Below, piece after piece: positions 16,600 to 26,229 of a stretch of DNA of 64,000 bases. The notes under the pieces were generated by a model. It was not told the DNA's origin. It searched no databases and saw only the letters and a program-made list of their open reading frames with translations. The DNA comes from Ralstonia sp. UNC404CL21Col (GTDB taxonomy: Bacteria; Pseudomonadota; Gammaproteobacteria; Burkholderiales; Burkholderiaceae). A program made the translations under genes and the position numbers. The stretch is from assembly GCF_000620465.1 (NCBI RefSeq), contig NZ_JIBE01000010.1:1-64000 (forward strand). The letters run 5' to 3'. How positions within the stretch are numbered: the first letter of the stretch is position 1; every line of letters begins with the position of its first letter.

Positions 16600-19377
16600 T
16601 CACCGGTCGCAGGTCAGCTCGACATGCTGCGGCGTGAGCTTGGCGGGGTTGCCGGCGCCGAGTTCGATGCGCCAGTCAGCCCCGCGCGCGGCGCCCACGT
16701 CGCGGCCGTCCACCGTGGCGCGGCAGCGGCCCGCGTTGGCAAAGCGGATGAACGGCCGCGTATAGCCGGCAACATCGACCGACAGGGAACGGCCGTCCGC
16801 GCTGCGCCGCCAGTTCGACAGGCGGCCGCTGGCCTCGCGCACGTACGGCAGCGTTGGGCCGCCGTTGTCCAATGCAAAGCGCGCCGAGCCGCCGGTCAGG
16901 TGGATATACGTGCCGCCCGGACCGGCAGCGTAGCCCGCCACGTCGCGCGCATCCGCAAGACGCGGCACACCGGAGCCAGCCCAGCGCACGGTGCGCAGGT
17001 CGCCATTGCCGCGCACGACCCAGGCATCGCCGTCACGCGCAACTGCGATGGCGCGGAAGTCGAGCACCTTGCGGATGTAATCCGACGCGTAGATCGGCAT
17101 GACCGGCTGGGCGACCGCCCAGTCGTACACCTGCCGCAAGGCGGTGAGCGAGGCCAGCTTGGTGCCCGAATACATGTGGTAGTAAATGCCGATCGGCTTG
17201 AAGCGATAAGGCTTGTCGGTCAGTTCGAACGTTTCGATGGCCCGCGAGAAACCGTAATACGGGCCATGCCAGAGGTTGGTGTAGATGTTCTCGTTCTGGT
17301 CGGGCGCAAAGACCTGGAACAGGCCATCGCCTTTGTCCACGCCAAGCGGCGCCACGGCCGTCCAGCTCGGGTTGGAGCGCGTGATGTAGGTGTCGCCGCC
17401 GTTCATGTTCAACACACCGGCTTCGACCGTCTTCTGCACGGCAATCGGCGGCACCTGGCCGTTGCCGCTCCACAGCAGCACCTTCACGCGCTTGCCTGGC
17501 GGCGCCAGCTTCGTGTTGATGTACTGGATGGAGCCTGCGATCTCGCGGTCGAAACTGAAGCGGTAGTTGGGAATCCTCAACGAGAAAGAGGTGTCGCTGC
17601 CTTCTGGCGTTGCGGCGGAGGCGGGATCGGGCGGATTGGTGGTGCGCAGCCAGTTGAACGGATGCGAGAACGTGTGGCTGGCCAGTTCGACGTAGGGCTG
17701 CGCAAAGAGGGTCCGCGCGATCGGCTCGAGTTGCGGCGTGAGCTTCGGGTACACGCCGTCGGCCGCCACTTCGCCCTCGATGATCGACACGGTGGTCGGC
17801 ACCTTGTAGCGGTCCAGGATCTCGCGCAGCAGCGCCTGGCCGGAAAACTCGCTCGGCGGGAATTCGGTGCGGGAGGCAAATCCGTCGCCGTCGATATGCA
17901 CGGTCATCAATCTGCGGCCGTTCTCCGTCGTGGTGTCGGGCACGGGCATGGCCGGCAGCTGCAGCGCGCGGCGCAGAAAATCGAGCGGCTGGATCACCCA
18001 GCGCGCCTGGTCGACCTCGGGCATGCGGAACACGCCAAACGGCTGCAGCACATAACCGCCCCACGGCATGATGGCCGCCGCGTCGTAGGCGTAACTGCCG
18101 GCCGACAGCCGCAGCAGCGACTGCGCCCCCGCCACGCCGGAATCGACCTGCACCCCCACGGCCATGCGCCGGTCAGGATGGGGCTGCAACTCGAAGCCCA
18201 TGATGGGATCGCGCGAGACCACGGCAAGCGGCCCTGCCGGCGTGCCGGGCACGGCTTGCAGATCGAACATCTGCGCCGTGGGCGCATCCATGTTCAGCCC
18301 GAACTGGTTGAACATCGCCACACGCACGCCGGCGCCCATCGTCCGCCGAAGCCACGACGCCCACGCGCCCGGCCGGGATGCAACGCCGTCGAACCAGGTA
18401 ACGACGCCCGCATAGCGGTCGGGCGTGACGGCCGGCAACGGCTTGTTGGCGTCGGCAAATTCGACGCGATAGCCGAGATAGTTGATCGGCATGGCCAGAT
18501 AAAGGACCGACGGCGCGGTGTTGGTGCTGGTGCCGGGCTCCTGCGGCTCGACCAGCAGGACGCGGCGCGGCATCACCTCCAGGCGGCCGATGCCGATGAA
18601 CTCGGCGCCCGGTGTGGTCGCGTAGCTGCTGACGCCCGCTGCGCGTGCCACATTGGCGGTCTCGCGCAGACAGGCCCGGTTGTAGTTGGGGCAGTAATCG
18701 AGCGCCACTGCAGGCAGGTGGTACTGGGCGCCGATGTTGCGCAGCGTGGCGATCCGCGCCGTGCGGTCGGCATCGGCCACATCCTGCAAGCCCTCGCCGC
18801 TGGTGCGCTCACGCACCAGTCCCGCCGTCACCACGCCGGACAACTGCGGTGCGAGCGTCTCGAGCCACGCCGTGCCGCCGGCCAGCAGCTTGGTCTGCGG
18901 CGCGCGGGCGTGCAGCGCCTGGGCCAGTGCCGCAATGCGGTTGCCCGCATCGGGCGCGCTGTGCTGAAGCACGTCGAGCCCATCCAGCAGGAAGCCCGCA
19001 TAGCCTTGCGCCAGCAGCGGCGCAAAAACCTGGTCGATCACATTGGCGGGCCACGCGCTGGCGCGCATTGCGTCGGTCTGCTGCGTCAGGTCTACACGGG
19101 CGAACCACAGCGTGGGCGATGGCTGCTTCGGATCGAAACTGCCTGCCGTGGCCGGGTCCAGCACGACCCAATCGAAGGCTTGCAGTTCAGCCACGGGGAC
19201 ATCGCGGCCGTAGTAGAAGGCGATCTGCGGATCTGCGGAAGCGGACGTCGCAGGTGGCTGGGCGACCGCGTTCCCCACGCCAAACACCCACGCCAACGCA
19301 CAGGTGCCCAGCCACACGGGCCACCGCCGTGCCCACCGCCACACCCGCTTCTTGCCCACCGCCTGCCTGCCCTGCAT
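16600..19377 (-). CDS. PelA-like bifunctional glycoside hydrolase / polysaccharide deacetylase
   Basis: A protein of about 925 residues resembling PelA, the periplasmic enzyme that deacetylates and cleaves the Pel polysaccharide. A signal peptide ([19 protein letters not shown]) is followed by a GH114-like TIM-barrel domain ([28 protein letters not shown]). The deacetylase part has HIDGDGF (motif 1 Asp) and [10 protein letters not shown] (metal His pair), and a C-terminal beta-rich domain follows. Length equals PelA (about 950). No pelB-G genes are adjacent, so it is an orphan; it could act on a polymer made elsewhere or on foreign biofilm. Start at 19377 precedes the signal peptide; its ribosome binding site is weak. 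Confidence 0.8.
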   Translation of the reverse strand: MQGRQAVGKKRVWRWARRWPVWLGTCALAWVFGVGNAVAQPPATSASADPQIAFYYGRDVPVAELQAFDWVVLDPATAGSFDPKQPSPTLWFARVDLTQQTDAMRASAWPANVIDQVFAPLLAQGYAGFLLDGLDVLQHSAPDAGNRIAALAQALHARAPQTKLLAGGTAWLETLAPQLSGVVTAGLVRERTSGEGLQDVADADRTARIATLRNIGAQYHLPAVALDYCPNYNRACLRETANVARAAGVSSYATTPGAEFIGIGRLEVMPRRVLLVEPQEPGTSTNTAPSVLYLAMPINYLGYRVEFADANKPLPAVTPDRYAGVVTWFDGVASRPGAWASWLRRTMGAGVRVAMFNQFGLNMDAPTAQMFDLQAVPGTPAGPLAVVSRDPIMGFELQPHPDRRMAVGVQVDSGVAGAQSLLRLSAGSYAYDAAAIMPWGGYVLQPFGVFRMPEVDQARWVIQPLDFLRRALQLPAMPVPDTTTENGRRLMTVHIDGDGFASRTEFPPSEFSGQALLREILDRYKVPTTVSIIEGEVAADGVYPKLTPQLEPIARTLFAQPYVELASHTFSHPFNWLRTTNPPDPASAATPEGSDTSFSLRIPNYRFSFDREIAGSIQYINTKLAPPGKRVKVLLWSGNGQVPPIAVQKTVEAGVLNMNGGDTYITRSNPSWTAVAPLGVDKGDGLFQVFAPDQNENIYTNLWHGPYYGFSRAIETFELTDKPYRFKPIGIYYHMYSGTKLASLTALRQVYDWAVAQPVMPIYASDYIRKVLDFRAIAVARDGDAWVVRGNGDLRTVRWAGSGVPRLADARDVAGYAAGPGGTYIHLTGGSARFALDNGGPTLPYVREASGRLSNWRRSADGRSLSVDVAGYTRPFIRFANAGRCRATVDGRDVGAARGADWRIELGAGNPAKLTPQHVELTCDR

Positions 19378-19506
19378 CCCGGTCCTCGAAAAGTCGATCC
19401 GACTTTCATTGTGTCGGGCAGCCGTCCGATTGCAATGTTTGTGGCCGCAGCGTGCCCGCCAGGGCACCTCGGTGGCACCTCGGGGCAATGGCGGGCGGTA
19501 CGCGGC

Positions 19507-19734
19507 TCAGTAGCCGACCACCGTGTACTGCGGGAATTCCGCTTCGAACGCCTTCTCCAGGTTGTCGGCAGAGGCGACTGCGGAGGTGTAGACAGCAGTT
19601 GTCGTGCCGCTGTCGTAGGCCAGCGTGACGGCCCAGGCGGCATGCGCCGTGTTGACGCGATCGCGTGCGGCTTGCGCCGCGAGCAGGCCCGGGCCGTTAT
19701 CCGGTTTGGTTCCGTAGACTTTGCAGTTGGACAT
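19507..19734 (-). CDS. Small hypothetical protein
   Basis: A 75-residue protein, MSNCKVYGTKPDNGPG at the start and ending AEFPQYTVVGY. GGAG is present before the ATG at 19734. The sequence is soluble and Ala-rich with no recognised family, although the middle AARDRVNTAHAAWAVTLA looks helical. It lies 130 bp upstream of the PelA-like gene on the same strand, but the gap makes a common operon uncertain. Confidence 0.55.
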   Translation of the reverse strand: MSNCKVYGTKPDNGPGLLAAQAARDRVNTAHAAWAVTLAYDSGTTTAVYTSAVASADNLEKAFEAEFPQYTVVGY

Positions 19735-19931
19735 GGCAATCACTCCGAAGATGTGGAAGGAATGCCGCCAACGCACGGGCGAGGACACGCTCGGTCTGGC
19801 TGGTCTGCGTTCTTGACGATACGGGTGAACAGACACGCTGCCGGCTGGTCCCGCCGGCATGCACCAGCGGCACGGCCAGCGTAAAAGCCGGGGCCGTGCG
19901 CCGGAATGGTGCGTTCGTCAGGGCTGGCGTT

Positions 19932-20720
19932 CTAGAACGCCGACTTCACCACGCCGCCGTCCACGCGCAGCGCCGCGCCCGTGGTGGCCGAAGACAGCGG
20001 GCTCGCGACATAGGCAACCAGGTTGGCCACCTCCTGCGTGCTGGCAAAACGCTTGATGAGCGAGGTCGGGCGGGCCGTCTCGAAGAAGGTCTTTTCGAAG
20101 GCTTCGAAGCTCTGGCCGCCCGAGAGCTTCTCGACAAACTCGTCCACACCCTCGGAACGCGTCGGCCCGGGCAGCACGGCATTCACGGTGATGGCCGTGC
20201 CCGCAGTCAGCTCGGCCAGGCCACGCGAGAGGCCCAGCAGCGCGGTCTTCGTGACGCCGTAGTGAATCATCTCAACAGGAATCTGCACGCCGCTCTCGCT
20301 GCTGATGAACACGATGCGGCCCCAGTTCTGCGCACGCATGCCGGGCAGGTAGGCGCGGGACAGGCGCGCGCCGCTCAGCACGTTCACGTTGAAGAAGTGT
20401 TGCCACTCGGCGTCGTCGATCTCCTCGAACGGCTTGGGGTCGAAGATGCCCAGGTTGTTGATCAGGATGTCGACTTTGGGAAAGCGCCCGAGCAGCACGT
20501 CGACCTGTCCCGCATTGGACAGATCACCGGCAAAGCCCTCGACCTGGGCGTCGGGCACTTCGGTGCGCAGGCGCGCAATCGCGTCGTCCACGGACGCCTG
20601 GGTACGGCCGTTGACGATCACGCGGGCGCCTTCGGCGGCCAGTGCTACAGCGATGGCATGACCGATGCCCTTGGTTGAGCCGGTCACGAGAGCAAGCTTG
20701 TTCTGAAGGTGGAGGTTCAT
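19932..20720 (-). CDS. SDR-family oxidoreductase
   Basis: A 262-residue short-chain dehydrogenase/reductase. It has the TGSTKGIG cofactor motif, the NNLG variant of NNAG, a catalytic Ser in FISSESG, YGVTK for Tyr-x-x-x-Lys and the C-terminal RVDGGVVKS. The Arg in VNGRTQ after the second strand suggests NADP(H). Substrate unknown. It is divergent from the MarR regulator at 21002 over a 281-bp gap, and MarR control is a fair guess. An ATG with GGAGG fixes the start at 20720. Confidence 0.88.
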   Translation of the reverse strand: MNLHLQNKLALVTGSTKGIGHAIAVALAAEGARVIVNGRTQASVDDAIARLRTEVPDAQVEGFAGDLSNAGQVDVLLGRFPKVDILINNLGIFDPKPFEEIDDAEWQHFFNVNVLSGARLSRAYLPGMRAQNWGRIVFISSESGVQIPVEMIHYGVTKTALLGLSRGLAELTAGTAITVNAVLPGPTRSEGVDEFVEKLSGGQSFEAFEKTFFETARPTSLIKRFASTQEVANLVAYVASPLSSATTGAALRVDGGVVKSAF

Positions 20721-21001
20721 GGCGTTCAAAAAAGGAATATGGGGGAGGACGAGCACGCCGCGCCACATGGTGCGCGTGGGTTACGGCGTCGACGTTTCAA
20801 CCATGATACGAAGCACCCCGCCCCTTGGCAGCCGCAATCGTTTTGCAGCGGTATCCAACGAGATTTGACGATCGACGTTGGTGTCGATCCCGGCTTGACG
20901 GCCTGGGCAAGCGACGATTAGTGTGCAATGAAGCACGCCAGCGTTACCGGAACGCGGTGTGCCTTACAAGCCGGATCACCGGCAGAACGGGGAGCACCAC
21001 C

Positions 21002-21490
21002 ATGAGCATCGACGTACAGACACCTGAGGCCGCCCAGGCCAGCACCACCGAAGGCGCCTACCAGCTTGACACCATGGACCGCGATACCAACATCGGTCGG
21101 CTCGTGCATCGAGTCCGACACGCGTTGGTGACGCACATCGACAGTGCCCTGGCCTCGCTGGACCTGACTGCCGCGCAGTGGACGGTCGTCATCTACCTGG
21201 CCGAAGACCTGGCCACCACGCCGGCCGAACTCTCGCGCCTGCTGCATTACGATCCGGGCGCGATGACGCGGCTGATCGATCGGCTCGAGAAGAAGAACAT
21301 CGTCAAGCGCGCGCCCAGCGATGCGGATCGCCGCTCGGTGGTGGTCTCGCTGACCGAGCAGGGTCGTGCGCTGTATCCGGAGATCCGGCCGCTGATCATC
21401 GATGTGCTGAACCACCTGCTGCGCGGGTTTTCGCAGACCGAGGTCAAGCAGCTGGAGAACCTGCTGCTGCGCGTGCTGCATAACGCCTGA
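21002..21490 (+). CDS. MarR-family transcriptional regulator
   Basis: A 162-residue MarR regulator: dimerising helices at both ends, and the winged helix TPAELSRLLHYDPGAMTRLIDRL with the wing VKRAPSDADRRSVVVSLTEQG. It resembles the multidrug or aromatic-acid responding branch. The start has GGGGAG upstream. The divergent SDR is the most likely target. The stop codon lies in a hairpin that may end its transcript. Confidence 0.9.
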   Translation: MSIDVQTPEAAQASTTEGAYQLDTMDRDTNIGRLVHRVRHALVTHIDSALASLDLTAAQWTVVIYLAEDLATTPAELSRLLHYDPGAMTRLIDRLEKKNIVKRAPSDADRRSVVVSLTEQGRALYPEIRPLIIDVLNHLLRGFSQTEVKQLENLLLRVLHNA

Positions 21491-21504
21491 CTGGTTCAGG
21501 CGTT
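21482..21504 (+). terminator. Hairpin overlapping the MarR stop codon
   Basis: AACGCCTGA-N5-TCAGGCGTT, a perfect 9-bp stem containing the TGA stop, followed by a second GC-rich stem at 21522-21541 (CGCCGTC / GACGGCG). No T-run is present, so termination is possible but not sure. Confidence 0.4.
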
Positions 21505-21579
21505 GGCGGCTCGGCAGGCGGCGCCGTCCTGGCCGACGGCGGTGCGGACGCGCACGGCATGGCGCGGGCGCAGTTCAGC

Positions 21580-22278
21580 TCACTGCCCTTCCAGCTCGTG
21601 CTTGATCTTGAACAGCTCGGTATCGGTGCGGATGCCGAGCTTGCGATAGGCCGATTGCTTTTGCGAGCTGATCGTCTTGATGCTGCGCGCAAATTTCTCG
21701 GCAATGTCCGTGACCGACATGCCGTCCAGGCAGCAGCGCAGCACTTCGCGCTCGCGCGGGCTGAGTTCTGAGCGGTCGAGCAGCGCCGACAGCTTGGTGC
21801 TGTTGGCGGCGGGCGCTGGCGCATCGGCGGAAAGCGCATCGTGCTCCATCTCGGCTGCCAGGGCGGCATTCAGGCGCTTGCCGCCGGCGGCCACGGTGCG
21901 AATGGCGCGCACCAGTTCCGACAGTTCTTCTTCCTTGCCGACAAACCCGCGCGCACCGGCATGCATGACCATGCCCACCGTCGCCTTGTTGTGATGCGCC
22001 GAAGCCACCAGGATCTTCAAGTCCGGATAGCGCACGCGAATCAGGCGGATCAGGTTCAGCCCATCGATCTCGGTCGGTCCGAGCGAGTAGTCCATCAGCA
22101 GGACGTCCACCTCGACGGTGGCGTCCTTGAGCGCCCGCACGATGTCGCGGCCCGAGGCAAACATGCCGGCAACCTCGATGTCGGCTTCCTGTTTCAGGCG
22201 CGCAGCCAGACCATGGCGGACAACCGCATGGTCATCGAGCACGATCACGCGGATCGGCCGGGTCGCGGTCCAGTTCAT
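21580..22278 (-). CDS. NarL/FixJ-type response regulator
   Basis: A 232-residue two-component response regulator. The receiver domain has the acidic pair in VIVLDDHAVVRHG, the phospho-acceptor Asp in VLLMDYSLGPTEIDG and the Lys in GFVGKEEELSELV. The LuxR-type helix-turn-helix at residues 165-225 is LSPREREVLRCCLDGMSV then IKTISSQKQSAYRKLG, a sequence close to RcsB/BfmR-like proteins. No histidine kinase is encoded nearby, so it is an orphan or pairs with a distant kinase. Targets unknown. It converges with the MarR gene. Confidence 0.9.
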   Translation of the reverse strand: MNWTATRPIRVIVLDDHAVVRHGLAARLKQEADIEVAGMFASGRDIVRALKDATVEVDVLLMDYSLGPTEIDGLNLIRLIRVRYPDLKILVASAHHNKATVGMVMHAGARGFVGKEEELSELVRAIRTVAAGGKRLNAALAAEMEHDALSADAPAPAANSTKLSALLDRSELSPREREVLRCCLDGMSVTDIAEKFARSIKTISSQKQSAYRKLGIRTDTELFKIKHELEGQ

Positions 22279-22381
22279 GTGGGCAGGTTCCTATTCGACG
22301 GGTTTTGCTCGCAGCACGTAAGCGCCTCCAAGGTGCTGCAGGGGCCGACATCTTAATAGCATTCCCGCGCAGCGACGGCGC

Positions 22382-23329
22382 TCACCGGGTCTCGACGACG
22401 GTGTCGTCTCGCGCGTAGACGGAACAGTTCCGATACTGCTCCTGGCACCACGACATCGCGCGGAACTCGGCGTTCTGCCCCCACGCGTAGCGGAACACGT
22501 CGCCGTCGGCCGCGACGAACACCTTCGGCCAGGGTTTCTGCAAATACTCTGCAAATCCGGCCTGGGATTTGGGCCCAAGTTCACCGCGTTTGCGCGGCTG
22601 CGGCGCAGCGGCAGCCACCGCCGTGGCAGAAGCCGTGTTCACCGACACCGCCGACGCTGCAGCAGCGCGCTCGGCCAGCGCCTTCTGCGCACGGGCCGGC
22701 ACATCGTTGATCCACTCGGCCGGCGCGGCAAAGTTCAGGTTCTGCCCGTAGACCGCGGAGACCATGCGCGACGTGATACCGACCAGCCGCGCATTGCTGT
22801 CGAACAGGCCGCCGCCGCTGGAGCCATGCGAGATCGCCGCCGACGTCTGGATCGCGGTCAGCACACCGTTGTCGTCATGCCGCAGCGACGAGATCAACCC
22901 CTCGCTGATCGTCAGGTCAAACCCGAGCGGATTGCCGATCGCGTAGACCTTCTGCCCCGTCACCAGCATGCTGCTTGGCACGATGCTGACAGCGGGATAG
23001 TGGAAATCGGCAACGCGCAGCTGGCAGAGATCGCGCTGCACATCGGGATACAGCAGCCGCGCGCCAAAGCTGGCGTTGCCGCGCTTGAGCGTGACCTGCT
23101 TGCCGCCGCGCAGCACGTGGCAGTTGGTCACGGCCAGTCCGTCGCCAATGACCACGGCGCTGCCCAGAGCCGTCGGCTGGCCGTCGGCGTTGGTGACGCG
23201 CACCTCCCAGATGCTGGGCGCGACCTTGGCGAACACTTCGGCCGGCTCCAGCGCGGCCGCCGGCAACGCGGCCAGTACCGCGGCAGCGGCCGCGAACGTG
23301 CGGATCATGAAGGCTGGGCGACAGATCAT
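22382..23329 (-). CDS. Exported trypsin-like serine protease
   Basis: A 315-residue periplasmic protease with S1C/trypsin-like fold. Signal peptide MIRTFAAAAAVLAALPAAAL; catalytic His in VTNCHVLRGG, Asp in DVQRDLCQLRV and Ser in ISHGSSGGGLFDS. No PDZ domain follows; instead an Ala-rich linker leads to a C-terminal segment (VFRYAWGQNAEFRAM) with paired Cys. The start overlaps the stop of the upstream lipoprotein gene by 4 nt (ATGA), so the two are co-translated and may act together in the envelope. Substrate unknown. Confidence 0.85.
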   Translation of the reverse strand: MICRPAFMIRTFAAAAAVLAALPAAALEPAEVFAKVAPSIWEVRVTNADGQPTALGSAVVIGDGLAVTNCHVLRGGKQVTLKRGNASFGARLLYPDVQRDLCQLRVADFHYPAVSIVPSSMLVTGQKVYAIGNPLGFDLTISEGLISSLRHDDNGVLTAIQTSAAISHGSSGGGLFDSNARLVGITSRMVSAVYGQNLNFAAPAEWINDVPARAQKALAERAAAASAVSVNTASATAVAAAAPQPRKRGELGPKSQAGFAEYLQKPWPKVFVAADGDVFRYAWGQNAEFRAMSWCQEQYRNCSVYARDDTVVETR

Positions 23330-23913
23330 TGCGGTGTCAGCAAATCGGAAAGGTCGCTCAGCGTGGTGGAGCCGTCTTCGGAGCGCGTCTTGTCACGCAT
23401 GAAGGCCACGTCTGCATCGGTCAGGTCGGGGCAGCTGCCGGTACCCCACGACGGGTTGATGCGGTAGGCGCGATAGCGGGCGTTGATGGCGTGCCACGAC
23501 CGGCCGTCGTCGGACTCCGCCACGCCGGCGCGGCACTCGTGCGCGTTGGTCGGGTAGCTGGCCGTCATCTTGTACCGCTTGCCTGGCTGGGGCACGAACG
23601 TCACCGACACACCGCAGCGGTAGATGAGCGTGCCAGAGGTACGGATGAAGCTTGCGCCCAGCGCGGTCGGCACACCGGCCAACACGCGGATCGACCGGGT
23701 GGCGTCAGCGGGCCTGAGCGCCGTGCGCGGGTTGCCGCAGTGCTTTGCGTCGTCAAACGCGAGGATGGTGGCTGTGGTGCTGGCCAGCGGGCGGACGAAA
23801 TCCACCGTCGCGGTGTTGGCGCCGGCAGGCGGCTCCGTGTAAGGCGCTGCGCAGCCGGTCAGCCACAGCGCGCCCCCGATTCCGATGGCCGCAGCAATCG
23901 TTCGGCTCGTCAT
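23326..23913 (-). CDS. Putative lipoprotein
   Basis: A 195-residue protein with a lipobox LTGC after a short signal peptide (MTSRTIAAAIGIGGALW). The mature part is beta-rich, with ATVDFVRP and TSGTLIYRCGVSVTFVPQPGKRY, and has four further Cys. It resembles small lipoproteins of unknown function whose first strand reads ATVxFxRP. It heads a two-gene operon with the serine protease, with a 4-nt overlap, and could be its partner or substrate. Confidence 0.75.
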   Translation of the reverse strand: MTSRTIAAAIGIGGALWLTGCAAPYTEPPAGANTATVDFVRPLASTTATILAFDDAKHCGNPRTALRPADATRSIRVLAGVPTALGASFIRTSGTLIYRCGVSVTFVPQPGKRYKMTASYPTNAHECRAGVAESDDGRSWHAINARYRAYRINPSWGTGSCPDLTDADVAFMRDKTRSEDGSTTLSDLSDLLTPQ

Positions 23914-24044
23914 ACCCTTCCCCCCGGGATTCTTGTGTTTGGTGTGTTTGTGCGTTTGCGCACAAGTGTAACCAAAGGTGGCGCCAGGGGAGCGCCGGCG
24001 CGACGTGCGGGCGTTGCACGCGCGCGTCGTCTTGGGGAGTCCGC

Positions 24045-24653
24045 TCAGGCCAGCGCCGCGTCGATGCGCGCCTGCGTGCTGCGGCGCGCGCGCTCGAACA
24101 CCGCCATGTCGCCCATCAGGAACGCCACGTTGGCGTTGGAGCGAAACGATTCGATCTCGAAGACGAGCTGATCGACGTCGACATCGGCGCGCAATTCTCC
24201 GGCGGCCTGTGCCGCGGTAATGGTCTCGCGAAACCGCGCGCGCACCGATTCGCGATGCCCGCGCACGCGGTCCTGGATCGCGCCCGGCCGCGCCCGGTAT
24301 TCGTAGCTGGCCGCGCAGACAAAGCAGCCGCCCGGCGATGCCCCGCTGGCGACGTAGTCGAACCAGCCGTCGGTCAGCGCACGCAGGCGGGCAAGCGGGC
24401 TTTCCAGCGCCAGCGCGGGCTCCACCACCTTCGCGCGGTAATGCACCACGCCCGCGTCGAGCGTGGCGAGCTGCAGCGTTTCCTTGTCGCCGAAAAGCAC
24501 CTGGATATTGCCCTTGCCCACGCCGGCATCCGTGGCCACGCGGCCGATGGTGAGGCCCTCCAGCCCGTCGGTGGAAGCGATGGCAGTGGCGTGCTCGAGC
24601 ACCTGGGCGCGCGCACGTTCGCCACGCTGGCGCCGGCCGTCGGTTTCGTTCAT
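24045..24653 (-). CDS. TetR-family transcriptional regulator
   Basis: A 202-residue TetR repressor. The N-terminal helix-turn-helix is LTIGRVATDAGVGKGNIQ at residues 35-52, followed by the helical ligand domain. The C-terminal region with GGCFVCAASYEYRARPG resembles the TetR_C_33/YcdC-like group. It is divergent from the MFS efflux gene. An 18-bp palindrome overlapping the -10 of that gene is the probable operator. Confidence 0.9.
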   Translation of the reverse strand: MNETDGRRQRGERARAQVLEHATAIASTDGLEGLTIGRVATDAGVGKGNIQVLFGDKETLQLATLDAGVVHYRAKVVEPALALESPLARLRALTDGWFDYVASGASPGGCFVCAASYEYRARPGAIQDRVRGHRESVRARFRETITAAQAAGELRADVDVDQLVFEIESFRSNANVAFLMGDMAVFERARRSTQARIDAALA

Positions 24654-24694
24654 GGCAATGCCCTATCGGTGAGTGGGGTCAACACAATCGGCCC

Positions 24695-24737
24695 TTGACG
24701 TGGGCCCATCGCTCTCTAGTATACGTACGACCGTATA
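24695..24737 (+). promoter_or_regulatory. Promoter and TetR operator for MFS gene
   Basis: TTGACG (24695-24700), 16 bp, TAGTAT (24717-24722). The palindrome TATACG-TACGAC-CGTATA at 24720-24737 overlaps the -10, an arrangement that would block RNA polymerase when the divergent TetR protein is bound. Confidence 0.65.
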
Positions 24738-24756
24738 TTAATAACCGAGATCCCCC

Positions 24757-26223
24757 ATGTCAACGGAATCCCTTTCTGCCGGCAGCGTCGCCGCGCCGGC
24801 CAAACGGCACTGGCCGGCGCTGGCGGCGCTGCTGACCGGCAACTTCGTCACCATTCTCGACCTGTTCATCGTCAATGTGGCGATTCCGGACATCCGCGCA
24901 GGCCTGCACGCCAGTTTTGCGGAAATCCAGCTCGTGATGGTCGGCTACAGCGCGGCGTACGCAGTGTTCCTGCTCAACGGCGCCCGCCTGGGCGACCTGT
25001 TCGGGCGCAAGCGCATGTTTCTGGCGGGCATGGCGCTATTCACGCTCGCCTCTGCGCTATGCGGACTGGCAACCACGCCATGGATGCTGATTGCCATGCG
25101 CGTCGGCCAGGGCCTGGGCGCAGCCATTCTGATGCCGCAGGTGATGGCCTCGCTGCGCGTGCTGTTTGACGGCGATGCGCGGCGCCGTGCGTTCGGCACC
25201 ATGGGCGCTGTGCAGGGCGTGGCGGCGTCGGTCTCGCAAATCATCGGCGGCTGGCTGATTGCGCATCCGCTGGCGGCCGGCGTGTCGGGCTGGCGCGCGG
25301 TGTTCCTGGTGAACGTGCCGATCGGCATTGCCGCGCTGCTGGCGGCACGGGCCTTCGTGGCCGAATCCCGTGCGCCGGTGGCTGCGCGGTTGGACGTGCA
25401 CGGCGCCGTCGCCGGCGCGGTGGCGCTGGCGATGCTGCTGGTGCCGATCATGCAGGGCCGCGAATCCGACTGGCCGTGGTGGTCGTGGGTGGTGCCGCTG
25501 GCCTCGTTGCTGGTGTTCCGCCACTTTGTGCGAGTGGAGCAAGCGCTGTCGGCGGCGGGCCGCGTCCCGATCATCGAAATGGCGCTGTTCCGCAACCGCA
25601 GCTTTGTGCTCGGCGTGCTGGCGATCTTCCTGTTCTACACGGCCATCAGCTCGTACTTCCTTGCGCTGACGATCCTGCTGCAGTTCGGGCGCGGCCTGTC
25701 GGCGTTGGCCGCTGGGCTGGTGTTCACGCCGGCCGCCATGGCGTTCTTTACCGGCTCGCTGACGGCGCCCCGCCTGGCTGAACGCATCGGGCAGCGCGCG
25801 TTGCTGCTCGGCGTGGCGATCTTCGCCGTGGGCATGGTCGTGCTGGCCACCATGGCGCAGCTGGGCGCGGAGACTGCGTGGCTGATCCTGCCGCTGATGC
25901 TCAACGGCTTTGGGCAGGGCATGGTGATTCCGTTGTCGCTCAACACCATCCTGAGCGGCGTGGAAACCGCCCAGGCCGGCATGGGCGCCGGTACGGTCAC
26001 GACCATGCAGGCCGTCGGCAACGCGGTGGGCGTGACGGTGGTGGGCGTGCTGCTGTTCTCGCTGCTCGGTCAGGTCGATGGGGCCGATGGCGCGGTCGCG
26101 GTGGACGCGGCAACACACGGCGCACACTACGGTCACGCGTTCGCGCTGGCCACGCTCTACAACGTGGGGGCGACGGTGCTGTCGTTCGTGCTGTTCTGGC
26201 GCGCGTGGCGCCGTCACGCCTGA
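24757..26223 (+). CDS. MFS drug-efflux transporter, DHA2 (EmrB/QacA) type
   Basis: A 488-residue inner membrane protein with about 14 hydrophobic segments. It shows the family motifs VTILDLFIVNVAIPDIR in the first helix, GARLGDLFGRKRMF between helices 2 and 3, and the motif C-like part ASVSQIIGGWLIA. It probably exports toxic compounds by proton antiport. It is regulated by the divergent TetR protein. It converges with the PAP2 phosphatase gene, stops 6 bp apart. No membrane fusion partner (EmrA-like) is adjacent. Confidence 0.92.
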   Translation: MSTESLSAGSVAAPAKRHWPALAALLTGNFVTILDLFIVNVAIPDIRAGLHASFAEIQLVMVGYSAAYAVFLLNGARLGDLFGRKRMFLAGMALFTLASALCGLATTPWMLIAMRVGQGLGAAILMPQVMASLRVLFDGDARRRAFGTMGAVQGVAASVSQIIGGWLIAHPLAAGVSGWRAVFLVNVPIGIAALLAARAFVAESRAPVAARLDVHGAVAGAVALAMLLVPIMQGRESDWPWWSWVVPLASLLVFRHFVRVEQALSAAGRVPIIEMALFRNRSFVLGVLAIFLFYTAISSYFLALTILLQFGRGLSALAAGLVFTPAAMAFFTGSLTAPRLAERIGQRALLLGVAIFAVGMVVLATMAQLGAETAWLILPLMLNGFGQGMVIPLSLNTILSGVETAQAGMGAGTVTTMQAVGNAVGVTVVGVLLFSLLGQVDGADGAVAVDAATHGAHYGHAFALATLYNVGATVLSFVLFWRAWRRHA

Positions 26224-26229
26224 GCGGGC

